Positions 7,954-16,537 of a DNA stretch of 64,000 nt are shown here, in pieces. The notes beneath the pieces were generated by a model. It was not told the DNA's origin. It did not search any database and saw nothing but the letters and a program-made list of their open reading frames with translations. Where the stretch lies: NCBI GenBank assembly GCA_016706425.1, contig JADJJR010000001.1, positions 434,001-498,000 of the forward strand, written 5' to 3'. This DNA comes from Elusimicrobiota bacterium (GTDB taxonomy: Bacteria; Elusimicrobiota; Elusimicrobia; FEN-1173). The position numbers were made by a program, and so were the translations under genes. Positions within the stretch are counted from its first letter, which is position 1; each line of letters begins with the position of its first letter.

Positions 7954-10500
7954 ATGAACCCCGTTGACGCCCCTGCTCGCCCGTCGGAAAAATCGCGCGC
8001 CCGCCCGGCCCTGCGCCTGTCGGAAAACCAGCGCAAAGTCATCACCGACAAATATCTTCGCACCGACCCTTCGCCCGAGGTGTGGTTGGAACGGGTCGCC
8101 GCCAACATCGCCCTGGGCGAACTCCTCCACGCCCCCGAGGCGGACGGCTGGCACCTCTGGGACGGCGTCAAGCGCAAGACCGTCGAGGCCCACACCCGCA
8201 AGGGCCAAAAAAGCCGCATGACGCTTCTCCACCACGGCCTGGCCACGTCCGATGAGCGGGACAAAAACTTTTTCGTCTATCTGGACAACCTGCGCAAGGC
8301 CGCCGCGGAGATCCCCGAGGCCCGCGATCTGGCCGAGGCCTGGCGGGACAAGTTCTACGCCATGATGGCGCGGTTCGACTTCCTGCCCAATTCCCCCACC
8401 CTCATGAACGCCGGCCGCGACCTCCAGCAGTTGTCGGCTTGCTACGTGCTGCCCGTGCCGGACAGCATGGAGGGCATCGCCGACGCCGTCAAAGCCCAGG
8501 CGCTCATCCACAAGTCCGGCGGCGGCACCGGGTTCTCCTTTCAGCGGCTGCGCCCCTCCGGGGACAACGTCAAGTCCACCAAAGGCACGGCTTCCGGCGC
8601 CATCAGCTTCATGCAGATCTTCGACAAGATGACCGACGTCGTCAAGCAGGGCGGCGCCCGCCGCGGCGCCAACATGGGGATCCTCCCCTATTGGCACCCG
8701 GAGATCGAAGACTTCATCACCATGAAGGACAAGCCCGGCGTCATGGAAAACTTCAACGTGTCCGTCACCGTGGACGAAAAATTCATGAACGCGGTGGAAA
8801 AGGGCGAGGAGTACGACCTGCTCAACCCCCGCACCCTCCAGCCCACCGGCAAGCGGCTCAACGCCCGCGACGTCTTCGAAAAAATGGTCGACGGCGCCTG
8901 GCGCACCGGCGACCCCGGCATCATCTTCATCGACCGGATCAACAACTCCGCCTCGAACCCCACGCCGCAACTGGGGCAGATCGAAAGCACGAACCCCTGC
9001 GGCGAACAACCGCTTCTCCCCAACGAGCCCTGCAACCTGGGGTCCATCAACCTCTCCAATTTCGTGGAGGGGGAGGTCACCCTGGGGCAAATGAACTGGG
9101 ACCGGTTGGCCGAAACCGTGGCCCTGTGCGTGCGGTTCCTCGACAACGTCATCGAAGTCAACAACTACCCCCTGGCCCAAATCGAAGAGCTGTCCAAGGG
9201 CAACCGCCGCATCGGGTTGGGCGTCATGGGGTGGGCCGAAGCCCTCGTTAAAATGGGCGTGGCCTACGACTCCGAGGAATGCCTGGCGCTTTCCACCAAG
9301 GTCATGGGGTTCATCAACGAGAAAGCCCTGGAGGCTTCCGAGGCCCTGGCCGAGGAACGCGGCGCCTTCCCCAACTGGAAAGGCTCCATCTTCGATCCGG
9401 AGAGCCCGCACTTCCGCGGCGAGGCCCGCCTGCCGCGCCATTGCGCCCGCACGACCATCGCCCCCACCGGCACCATCGGGCTGGCCGCCGGCCTGCAGGG
9501 CGCGGGCATCGAGCCCTTCTTCGCCATCGCCTACACGCGCTACAACGCGAGGGCGCTGGACGCCCTCAAAAAAGGCGAGAAGCCCAACGAAGCCGACGTC
9601 TTCCACGAAGTCAACCCGCTCTTCCGCGAAGTCGCCCGCCGGAACAATTACTTCGGCATGGCGGAGAACGAGCTCTGGAAAAAAGTCGAAGGCAACCACA
9701 AATCGGCCCGCGGCGTCAAAGAGATTCCGGAAAAATTCCAGAAACTCTTCGCCTCGAGCCACGACGTGGCGGTCCCCTTCCACGTGCAGATCCAGGCGGC
9801 GTTCCAGACCCACACCGACAACGCCGTCTCCAAGACGATCAACATGCCCAACTCCGCCACCCGCGAGGACGTGAAGGCCGCCTACTGGCAGGCCTACAAG
9901 GCCGGCTGCAAAGGCACCACGATCTACCGGGACGGCTCCAAGAGCCAGCAGGTGCTGAACCTGGGAACGGGCGGCGCCGCCGCGCCGAAACCCAAGGCCC
10001 GCGACACGGCCCGGGGCATGTCCTCCGAGTACTACGAGATCCGCACGGGCCACGGCGGGCTGCACATCCACATCGACTACGACGAAACGGGCCCCTACCG
10101 CCTCTTCACGAGCCTTTCGCCCCTGGGGACGGACATCTCGGGTTTGACCTCGGTGGTGGGGATCATGATCTCCAAGTACCTCGAGGCCGGCGGGGATCCG
10201 AAGCGGATCCTGAAACACCTCAACTCCGTCAAGGGCGACCGCCCCTTCGGCTTCGGCGCCCAACGGGTGGACTCGATCCCGCACGCCATCGCCATCGCGT
10301 TGCGAACCCACTTGCAAAAGCACGGCCAGATGGAGACGCCCCCCGCGGCGCCGGCCGGCGAGGAGGCGAAGGGCGGCTTGGAATTGTGGAACCGTTCCGC
10401 CGCGCTCTATTGCCCGGATTGCTTCTCCTCCAACGTGGCCCAGCAGAGCGGCTGCACCGGCGTGACCTGCTTCGACTGCGGGCACTCGGAGTGCTCGTAA
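7954..10500 (+). CDS. nrdJ: B12-dependent ribonucleoside-diphosphate reductase (class II) NrdJ
   Basis: 848 residues from ATG 7954, with GGAGG at 7942-7946; an earlier TTG at 7930 lacks such a site. It reduces ribonucleotides to deoxyribonucleotides using adenosylcobalamin, so it works with or without oxygen. Visible are the N-terminal RNR helix domain, FLPNSPTLMNAG, LSACYVLPV, the active-site NPCGEQPLLP (C349), GSINLSNF, and TTIAPTGTIG. A TSCPD domain (about 690-780, beginning SSEYYEIRTGHGGLHIHIDY) and a C-terminal zinc-type Cys cluster (CPDC, CTG, CFDC, ending HSECS) follow. It lies between nrdR and dcd. Confidence 0.95.
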   Translation: MNPVDAPARPSEKSRARPALRLSENQRKVITDKYLRTDPSPEVWLERVAANIALGELLHAPEADGWHLWDGVKRKTVEAHTRKGQKSRMTLLHHGLATSDERDKNFFVYLDNLRKAAAEIPEARDLAEAWRDKFYAMMARFDFLPNSPTLMNAGRDLQQLSACYVLPVPDSMEGIADAVKAQALIHKSGGGTGFSFQRLRPSGDNVKSTKGTASGAISFMQIFDKMTDVVKQGGARRGANMGILPYWHPEIEDFITMKDKPGVMENFNVSVTVDEKFMNAVEKGEEYDLLNPRTLQPTGKRLNARDVFEKMVDGAWRTGDPGIIFIDRINNSASNPTPQLGQIESTNPCGEQPLLPNEPCNLGSINLSNFVEGEVTLGQMNWDRLAETVALCVRFLDNVIEVNNYPLAQIEELSKGNRRIGLGVMGWAEALVKMGVAYDSEECLALSTKVMGFINEKALEASEALAEERGAFPNWKGSIFDPESPHFRGEARLPRHCARTTIAPTGTIGLAAGLQGAGIEPFFAIAYTRYNARALDALKKGEKPNEADVFHEVNPLFREVARRNNYFGMAENELWKKVEGNHKSARGVKEIPEKFQKLFASSHDVAVPFHVQIQAAFQTHTDNAVSKTINMPNSATREDVKAAYWQAYKAGCKGTTIYRDGSKSQQVLNLGTGGAAAPKPKARDTARGMSSEYYEIRTGHGGLHIHIDYDETGPYRLFTSLSPLGTDISGLTSVVGIMISKYLEAGGDPKRILKHLNSVKGDRPFGFGAQRVDSIPHAIAIALRTHLQKHGQMETPPAAPAGEEAKGGLELWNRSAALYCPDCFSSNVAQQSGCTGVTCFDCGHSECS

Positions 10501-10506
10501 AAGCGC

Positions 10507-11067
10507 GTGCCGGTTAAAAACGACACGTGGATCCGGCGCATGGCGCTGGACCACGGGATGATCGATCCCTTCGCCGAGGGGGAAAAACGGCCGGGTGTGA
10601 TCTCCTACGGGTTGTCGAGTTACGGCTACGACTTCCGCGTGGCGGGCGAGTTCCGGCTTTATTCCGCCGTCCCGGGGGCGGTCCTGGACCCGAAGGACGC
10701 GTCGCGCGCGCCGTTCCAGGAAATCCGCACCGAGACGTTCGTGGAGATCCCGCCCCACGGCATCGTCGTGGCGCGGTCGGTGGAGCGTTTCCGCATCCCG
10801 CGCAGCGTGGTGACGGTCACCTTCGGAAAAAGCACCTACGCGCGGATGGGCTTGGTGGTGAACATCACCCCCTTCGAACCGGAGTGGGAAGGGCACGTGA
10901 CGCTGGAAATTTCGAACACCGCGCCCCTGCCGGCGCGGGTCTACGCGAACGAGGGCATCGCGCAAGTGTTGTTTTTGGAGTCCGACGAAGTCTGCGCGAC
11001 GTCCTACGCCGACCGCCAGGGCAAGTACCAGGGTCAAAAGACCATCACCGCCCCGAAAGTCATTTAA
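10507..11067 (+). CDS. dcd: dCTP deaminase
   Basis: 186 residues from GTG 10507, six bases after nrdJ. It deaminates dCTP to dUTP, feeding dTTP synthesis. Family motifs are present: DTWIRRMALDHGMIDPF at the N-terminus, GLSSYGYDFRV, then FGKSTYARMGLVVN and the catalytic-Glu segment TLEISNTAPLPARVYANEGIAQ. The length equals the usual 180-190 residues. Its place directly behind the reductase links deoxynucleotide production and pyrimidine balance. Confidence 0.94.
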   Translation: MPVKNDTWIRRMALDHGMIDPFAEGEKRPGVISYGLSSYGYDFRVAGEFRLYSAVPGAVLDPKDASRAPFQEIRTETFVEIPPHGIVVARSVERFRIPRSVVTVTFGKSTYARMGLVVNITPFEPEWEGHVTLEISNTAPLPARVYANEGIAQVLFLESDEVCATSYADRQGKYQGQKTITAPKVI

Positions 11068-11097
11068 AAATTTACCTTTCCCAGGAGGAACCATCGC

Positions 11098-12264
11098 ATG
11101 GCGTTCTTTATTGGTCGTGACAGGGAGGCCCGCCGGGCCTACGGTTTTGACGAAGTGGCCTTGGTGCCGGGCACCGTGACGGTGAACCCCGAGGACGCCG
11201 ACGTGTCCACGCGGTTGGGGCCCGTGAAACTGCAGATCCCGATTTTGGCGAGCGCCATGGACGGCGTCGTTGACGTCGAATTCGCCATCGCCATGGGGCA
11301 AATGGGCGGGCTGGCGGTGTTGAACCTGGACGGCATCCAAACCCGCTACGAAAAGACCAAGCCCCTTTTCAAAAAAATCGCCGAAGCCACACCGGAAGTC
11401 GCCACCAAGCTGGTTCAAGAGATTTATTCCAAAGAGCCGGTGAAAGAAAAACTCGTGGCCCAGCGGGTCAAAGAAATCAAGACCAAAGGCGTCCTCTGCG
11501 CGGTGTCCTCCATCCCGCAAAACGCCGAGCGCGTGGGCAAAATCGCCGCCGACGCCGGGGCCGACCTGTTCATCGTGCAGGGCACGGTGACGACGGCGCG
11601 CTTCAAATCCGCCAAAGGCCCCGTGGTGGACTTGTCGAAGCTTTGCGAAAAGCTCAAGATCCCCGTGATCATCGGCAACGTGGTCACCTATTCGGCCGCC
11701 CTGGAACTCATGGAAACAGGCGCCGCGGCCCTGTTGGTCGGCGTCGGCCCCGGCGCCGCTTGCACCAGCCGCGGCGTGCTCGGTTTGGGCGTCCCCCAGG
11801 TGACGGCCACGGTGGACTGCGCCGCCGCTCGGGATTTTTATTTCAAGAAAACCGGCCGCTACGTCTCGATCATCACCGACGGGGGCATGAGCACCGGCGG
11901 CGACGTCTGCAAGGCTTTCGCCTCCGGCGCCGACGCGGTCATGGTCGGCTCGGTGTTCGCCCGGGCCGAAGAGGCCCCGGGCCTGGGGTACCACTGGGGC
12001 ATGGCCACCCCGCACCACAACCTGCCGCGCGGCACGCGCGTGCGGGTGGGCACCGTGGGCACCTTGAAGCAAATCCTGCACGGGCCGGCCTCCCTCGACG
12101 ACGGCACCCAAAACATCGTCGGCGCCATCCGCACCTGCATGGGGGCCGTGGGCGCCACAAACATCAAAGAATTTCAACTGACGGAAATCATCATCGCGCC
12201 GGAAATCAAGCACGAAGGCAAGCTGTTCCAGCAGGCGCAGCGCGTCGGTATGGGCAAGAAATAG
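11098..12264 (+). CDS. guaB: IMP dehydrogenase-like protein, GuaB3 type
   Basis: 388 residues with AGGAGG at 11083-11088. This is an (alpha/beta)8 IMPDH/GMPR-family barrel. The catalytic loop reads GPGAACTSRGVLGLG, the phosphate-binding segment is IITDGGMSTGGDVCKAFASGADAVMVGS, and the opening is FDEVALVPGTVTVNPEDADVST. The CBS regulatory pair that normally interrupts IMPDH is absent, which is the GuaB3 subgroup pattern. It lies seven cistrons from guaA's pathway partners in the same run, so it probably supplies XMP for GMP synthesis. No canonical CBS-containing IMPDH is in the window. Confidence 0.85.
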   Translation: MAFFIGRDREARRAYGFDEVALVPGTVTVNPEDADVSTRLGPVKLQIPILASAMDGVVDVEFAIAMGQMGGLAVLNLDGIQTRYEKTKPLFKKIAEATPEVATKLVQEIYSKEPVKEKLVAQRVKEIKTKGVLCAVSSIPQNAERVGKIAADAGADLFIVQGTVTTARFKSAKGPVVDLSKLCEKLKIPVIIGNVVTYSAALELMETGAAALLVGVGPGAACTSRGVLGLGVPQVTATVDCAAARDFYFKKTGRYVSIITDGGMSTGGDVCKAFASGADAVMVGSVFARAEEAPGLGYHWGMATPHHNLPRGTRVRVGTVGTLKQILHGPASLDDGTQNIVGAIRTCMGAVGATNIKEFQLTEIIIAPEIKHEGKLFQQAQRVGMGKK

Positions 12265-12292
12265 CCCCGTTCAAACAAAGGAGACCTCAATA

Positions 12293-12652
12293 ATGCAATC
12301 GGGAAATGGCGTGTTCGGGTTGTTGGTGTGGTTGGGCATCCTGGTCCTGTTGTTGGTGGCCAGCTGGCGGATTTTCGTCAAAGCCGGTCGGCCGGGTTGG
12401 GCGTCGCTGATCCCGTTCTACAACCTCTATGTCCTCTGTGAAATCGTGAGTTGGCCGGGCTGGTATTTGGTGTTCTTCTTGATCCCGATCGTCAACATCG
12501 TCTTCATGTTCCTGCTTTACTTCAAGCTTTCCAAGGCCTTCGGCCAAGGGTTGGGTTTCGCGGTGGGCATGGTCCTGTTGCCCTTCGTGTTCCTGCCCAT
12601 CTTGGGTTTCGGCAAGGCCGTTTACACCGCTCCGGCCAAGGGAATCGTTTAA
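12293..12652 (+). CDS. Small membrane protein (DUF5684-like)
   Basis: 119 residues with AAGGAG eleven bases before the ATG. Three hydrophobic segments lie at about 8-25, 55-78 and 85-105. The pattern VASWRIFVKAGRPGWASLIPFYNLYVL is typical of the DUF5684 membrane family, often found beside signal-peptidase annotations but not characterised. It is 28 bases after guaB and clearly part of the run. Its reason for sitting between purine genes is unknown. Confidence 0.75.
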   Translation: MQSGNGVFGLLVWLGILVLLLVASWRIFVKAGRPGWASLIPFYNLYVLCEIVSWPGWYLVFFLIPIVNIVFMFLLYFKLSKAFGQGLGFAVGMVLLPFVFLPILGFGKAVYTAPAKGIV

Positions 12653-12673
12653 CACCGCCGCCGGCGGGCGCCC

Positions 12674-13087
12674 ATGAACCTCGAGCTGTTCGCCCTTTGC
12701 GACGCCGCCACGGAGGCGGGGGGGAAGTTGAATTTGCTGGGCGCGTTCGACGCCATCGTGGCGCCGAACGCGCCGGCGGTTCATCCCTCCTGCGCCGTGG
12801 CGCTCCGGTTGCGCTTCCAGCGCATTGAGGCGGGGCCCCACCGGGTCAAGATCGCCGTGGTGGACGCCGACGGCAAGCACGCTCTGCCCCCCTTTGAAAC
12901 CGAAATCCGCATCGGGGTGGCGCCGGGGGACGAGTCGGCGGTGGCGAACTTGATCCTCAATTTGCAGCAGCTTCGACTCGAAAAGTTTGGACGCTACTCC
13001 ATCGACCTGGCCGTGGACGGTCGGCAGGAAGGCGCTCTCCCGTTGTATTTGAAGGCCGCGCCCCAAACCGTTCGGGAACAGTCGTGA
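12674..13087 (+). CDS. Small cytoplasmic protein (DUF6941-like)
   Basis: 137 residues. The opening MNLELFALCDAATEAGGKLNLLGAFDAI resembles the DUF6941 family, whose members start with a similar ALCD..GKLN.LG pattern; the role of that family is unknown. The rest looks like a beta-rich single domain (RFQRIEAGPHRVKIAVVDADG). No signal peptide or membrane segment is seen. Its stop overlaps the next start as TGATG. Family assignment is from memory of the opening pattern. Confidence 0.7.
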   Translation: MNLELFALCDAATEAGGKLNLLGAFDAIVAPNAPAVHPSCAVALRLRFQRIEAGPHRVKIAVVDADGKHALPPFETEIRIGVAPGDESAVANLILNLQQLRLEKFGRYSIDLAVDGRQEGALPLYLKAAPQTVREQS

Positions 13088-13638
13088 TGCGCCGCGTCCC
13101 TACGCGCAAAGGCTGTGTCTTGGGGGTTCCGCTGGTTCTTGGCGGGGTGTTGGTGATCGGGGGGCCCATTCCGAAATCGTCGCCCTCTGAAATTGCTGAA
13201 ATCCGCGCCGTTTATAAGGAAGTGGAATCCCTTCGGGTTGAAAAAACAATCGAATCGAAGACGGTCCCCATCAGCGAGTTCGAAGACGCAACCCTCTATG
13301 CCGATTCGGAAGGCCGTGCCCGGCTGTACATTGAATCACTCGGGGGGCAGGATTCGGTGGTGACCGTGAACGCTTATTACGATCGGGGAGAACGCTTGCG
13401 ATTTGTTTTTTGCCGGGCGGGGGCTGTGAACGAGACGATTTTGGAACGCCGCTACTACATGGGGAAAAACGGGAAAACGCTCAAGAAAAACATCTTGCTG
13501 GTCAAAGGGCCAGGGTATCCCTGGGATTGGGAAACACTGGAAAAAGAGGTGGTTTTCGGACGCGCTCGATCCCCCAAGGACTCCTTCAACCGATTCAAGG
13601 CGGCGGAAAAAAAGAAACAGGAGACGACAGCCCCATGA
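13087..13638 (+). CDS. Probable exported or membrane-anchored protein, unknown function
   Basis: 183 residues. A basic start (MRRVPTRKG) is followed by a hydrophobic segment VLGVPLVLGGVLVIGG (about 10-26), either an uncleaved signal anchor or a signal peptide. The mature part is a mixed alpha/beta chain with many charged residues and a Lys-rich end (KAAEKKKQE). A GTG one codon earlier is possible. It overlaps the genes on both sides by a few bases (the downstream guaA start is in its stop, ATGA), so it is firmly inside the operon. I recognise no family. Confidence 0.7.
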   Translation: MRRVPTRKGCVLGVPLVLGGVLVIGGPIPKSSPSEIAEIRAVYKEVESLRVEKTIESKTVPISEFEDATLYADSEGRARLYIESLGGQDSVVTVNAYYDRGERLRFVFCRAGAVNETILERRYYMGKNGKTLKKNILLVKGPGYPWDWETLEKEVVFGRARSPKDSFNRFKAAEKKKQETTAP

Positions 13639-15161
13639 TCCTCATCCTCGACTTCGGATCCCAATACACGCAACTCATCGCCCGCCGGGTGCGCGAGGCG
13701 AACGTGTTTTGCGAAATCCACCCCTACAACCACCCCATCGACAAAATCCGCGCCGCCAACCCGGCGGGGGTGATCCTCTCGGGGGGACCGTCGAGCGTGT
13801 ACGCCAAGGGCGCGCCCAAACCCGACCCCGCGCTGTTCGACCTGAGCGTGCCGGTTTTGGGCATCTGTTACGGCCTACAAGTCATGGTGACCCACTTCGG
13901 CGGCCGGGTCAGCAAGGCCCCCCGGCGCGAATACGGGCCCGCGGACATTCGTGTGTCCGCCGACAACCCCCTCTTTACGGGTTTGGGCGCCCAGATCCCC
14001 GTCTGGATGAGCCACGGCGACCACGCCGAGGCGTTGCCCAAAGGTTTTGAAATCGTGGCCAAGACGACCAACGCGCCCTACGCGGCCATCGCCAACACCG
14101 CGCGCAACTTTTACGCCGTCCAGTTTCACCCCGAGGTGCACCACACGCCCCGGGGCAAGGAGCTGTTGGCGAACTTTTTGTTTGAAATTTGCGGGGAAAA
14201 GCCGAACTGGACCATGGCTTCCTTCGCCGAAGAACAGACCCGGATCGTGCGCGACCAGGTGGGCAAGGAGAAGGTCCTGTTGGCGCTCTCCGGCGGGGTC
14301 GACTCCTCCGTGGCGGCGGCCCTGTTGCACAACGCCCTCGGCAAGCAACTGGTCTGCGTTTTCGTCAACAACGGCCTGCTCCGCGCGGGGGAGGAGGAGC
14401 GCGTCCGCAAGGTTTTCGGAAAGGCCCAGGGGTACGTGACCCACATCGTCGACGCCCGGCAACGTTTCTTGCGCAAACTCAAAGGCGTCACCGACCCCGA
14501 ACGCAAACGGAAGATTATCGGTCACGCGTTCATCGAGGTGTTCCAGGAATTCTCCAAAAAGTTCAAGGGCGTCAAATTCCTGGCCCAGGGCACGTTGTAT
14601 CCCGATGTGATCGAAAGCGTTTCGGTGAAGGGCCCCTCGGCCGTCATCAAGACCCACCACAACGTGGGCGGCCTGCCGGATAAAATGAAGATGAAACTGG
14701 TCGAGCCCCTGCGATTCCTCTTCAAGGACGAGGTGCGCGCCCTGGGCAAAGAGCTCGGTTTGCCCGACGAAATATTGTTCCGCCAGCCTTTCCCGGGACC
14801 GGGCCTGGCGGTGCGGGTCCTGGGCGACATCACCGAGGACAAGCTGCGCAAGACCCGCGAGGCGGACCTGATCGTGGAACAAGAAATCCGCGAGGCGGGC
14901 CTGTACCACAAACTCTGGCAGGCCTTCGCGGTCCTTTTGCCCGTCAACAGCGTCGGGGTCATGGGCGACGAACGAACCTACGAGAACGCCATTGCCGTGC
15001 GGGCCGTGAACTCGGTGGACGCCATGACCGCCGATTGGGCGCGGCTCCCGGACGAGGTGTTGGCCAAAATGTCCACCCGGATCATCAACGAAGTGCGCGG
15101 CATCAACCGCGTCGTGTACGACATCTCCTCCAAACCCCCCGCCACCATCGAGTGGGAATAG
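13635..15161 (+). CDS. guaA: GMP synthase (glutamine-hydrolysing)
   Basis: 508 residues from ATG 13635. It converts XMP to GMP with glutamine and ATP. The N-terminal class I glutaminase has its nucleophile C78 in VLGICYGLQ and the FHPEVHHTPRG His/Glu pair. The ATP-pyrophosphatase domain follows with LALSGGVDSSVAAALL (about 222-237). The C-terminal dimerisation domain ends in the invariant-type SSKPPATIEWE. Its length is normal. It starts the block guaA-purC-purS-purL-purQ-purF-purD and follows the GuaB3 protein, so both GMP branch steps are in one run. Confidence 0.96.
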   Translation: MILILDFGSQYTQLIARRVREANVFCEIHPYNHPIDKIRAANPAGVILSGGPSSVYAKGAPKPDPALFDLSVPVLGICYGLQVMVTHFGGRVSKAPRREYGPADIRVSADNPLFTGLGAQIPVWMSHGDHAEALPKGFEIVAKTTNAPYAAIANTARNFYAVQFHPEVHHTPRGKELLANFLFEICGEKPNWTMASFAEEQTRIVRDQVGKEKVLLALSGGVDSSVAAALLHNALGKQLVCVFVNNGLLRAGEEERVRKVFGKAQGYVTHIVDARQRFLRKLKGVTDPERKRKIIGHAFIEVFQEFSKKFKGVKFLAQGTLYPDVIESVSVKGPSAVIKTHHNVGGLPDKMKMKLVEPLRFLFKDEVRALGKELGLPDEILFRQPFPGPGLAVRVLGDITEDKLRKTREADLIVEQEIREAGLYHKLWQAFAVLLPVNSVGVMGDERTYENAIAVRAVNSVDAMTADWARLPDEVLAKMSTRIINEVRGINRVVYDISSKPPATIEWE

Positions 15162-15180
15162 GATTCGCCCCGCGACGCCC

Positions 15181-16062
15181 ATGACCACGACCGACCTTTT
15201 GCCGTTTAAGCTGTGGACCCGAGGCAAGGTTCGGGACGTCTACGACCTGGGGGACCGTCTGTTGATCGTGGCCACGGACCGCATTTCGGCCTACGACTTC
15301 GTCCTGCCCACGCCGGTGCCCGACAAGGGCCGGATTCTTTGCCAGATGTCCAATTTTTGGTTCGCCAAGCTCGCGGCCGTCTGCCCGCACCACCTGATCG
15401 CCACCCGCGTCGCCGATTTCCCGCCCGAGGTCGCCCGGGCCTGCGCGGGCCTGGACGGGCGCGTCGTGTTGGTCAAGAAAACCCGGCGGGTGGACGTGGA
15501 ATGCGTTGTGCGCGGTTATCTGGCGGGTTCCGGCTGGAAGGAGTACCAAGCCTCCCGGAGTGTCTGCGGTGTCTCTCTGCCGGCGGGGCTGGGGGAATCG
15601 GCACGCCTGCCCGAACCCATTTTTACGCCCGCCACCAAGGCCCCCGACGGGGAGCACGATGAAAACATTTCCTACGAGCGCATGGTCGCGCTGGTGGGGG
15701 CGGACCTGTCGGAACGCCTCCGGGCCGTCAGCCTCGCGATCTACGCCGCCGCCGCCCGCCACGCCGAAGAGCGGGGGTTTCTGCTGGCCGACACGAAGTT
15801 TGAATTCGGCCTTCGGGATGGTAAAATTGTCTGGATCGATGAAGCGTTGACCCCCGATTCCTCCCGCTTTTGGGACAAGATCCCCTACGCGCCCGGCCGT
15901 CCCCAGGACGGTTTTGACAAGCAATTCGTGCGTGATTATTTGAATCGGATTCAATGGGACCGCCGCCCGCCCGTTCCGGCCCTGCCGGCGGACGTCGTGG
16001 CCAAAACCCGGGAAAAATACGTCGCCGCCTACGAGAAATTGACGGGCGAGCGGTTCGTTTGA
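15181..16062 (+). CDS. purC: SAICAR synthase
   Basis: 293 residues. It joins CAIR and aspartate with ATP. Motifs: the glycine-rich GKVRDVYDLGDRLLIVATDRISAYDFVLPTPVPDKG at the start, VECVVRGYLAGSGWKEY (about 107-123), LADTKFEFGL and WIDEALTPDSSRFW. It is of the roughly 290-residue type rather than the short 235-residue type. It begins 19 bases after guaA. Confidence 0.95.
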   Translation: MTTTDLLPFKLWTRGKVRDVYDLGDRLLIVATDRISAYDFVLPTPVPDKGRILCQMSNFWFAKLAAVCPHHLIATRVADFPPEVARACAGLDGRVVLVKKTRRVDVECVVRGYLAGSGWKEYQASRSVCGVSLPAGLGESARLPEPIFTPATKAPDGEHDENISYERMVALVGADLSERLRAVSLAIYAAAARHAEERGFLLADTKFEFGLRDGKIVWIDEALTPDSSRFWDKIPYAPGRPQDGFDKQFVRDYLNRIQWDRRPPVPALPADVVAKTREKYVAAYEKLTGERFV

Positions 16063-16075
16063 TTTTGGAGACCCC

Positions 16076-16537
16076 ATGAACTGGCGTGTGTTGGTCCACT
16101 TGAAACCCGCGGTCGTCGACCACCGGGGGGAGCACGTCCGGCGGGAAGGGCGGCTGGCGGGTCTCGCCGGCGTGACCCGCGTGCGCGCGGGGCAGGCCTA
16201 CGAATTGGCGGGCGGCCTTTCGGAAAAAGACGCCCGGTTCCTGGCGGACAAGGTGTTGGCCGACCCGGTGACCCAGGAGGCGTCGGTGTTCCCCGCCGAC
16301 CACGTGCGACGTCCGCAAGGGGGCCGGTTGGCGGAGATCTGGCTGAAACAAGGCGTGTCCGATCCCGTGGCCGACACGGTGCGGTTGGCCGCCCGGGACG
16401 CCGGCCTCACGAATCTCGAAGGCGTGCGGTCCGGCCAGGTGTTCGATTTCTTCGGCGCCGCGGCCCCCGCCGCCCTGCGCCGTTTTTGTGAGGACCATTT
16501 GATGAACCCCCTCGTGCAGACCGTGGAGATCCTGTGA
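16076..16537 (+). CDS. purS: FGAM synthase subunit PurS, tandem-fused double unit
   Basis: 153 residues, about twice the usual PurS length of 80. Two PurS-like units can be aligned by eye: residues 1-75 (VHLKPAVVDHRGEHVRR.., GVTRVRAGQAYEL, LADKVLADPVTQ) and 83-153 (IWLKQGVSDPVADTVRL.., NLEGVRSGQVFDF, EDHLMNPLVQ). PurS normally works as a dimer bridging PurL and PurQ, so this looks like a genetically fused dimer. Its stop overlaps the purL start as GTGA. The fusion resembles the N-terminal domain of the long single-chain PurL. Confidence 0.85.
   Translation: MNWRVLVHLKPAVVDHRGEHVRREGRLAGLAGVTRVRAGQAYELAGGLSEKDARFLADKVLADPVTQEASVFPADHVRRPQGGRLAEIWLKQGVSDPVADTVRLAARDAGLTNLEGVRSGQVFDFFGAAAPAALRRFCEDHLMNPLVQTVEIL

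Noticed and set aside
7864..12213. Very long minus-strand open frame antisense to nrdJ, dcd and guaB
   Set aside because: High GC removes stops in the antisense frame. Its translation is low-complexity (Gly/His/Arg/Val) with no motif, and the plus strand carries complete, recognised enzymes.
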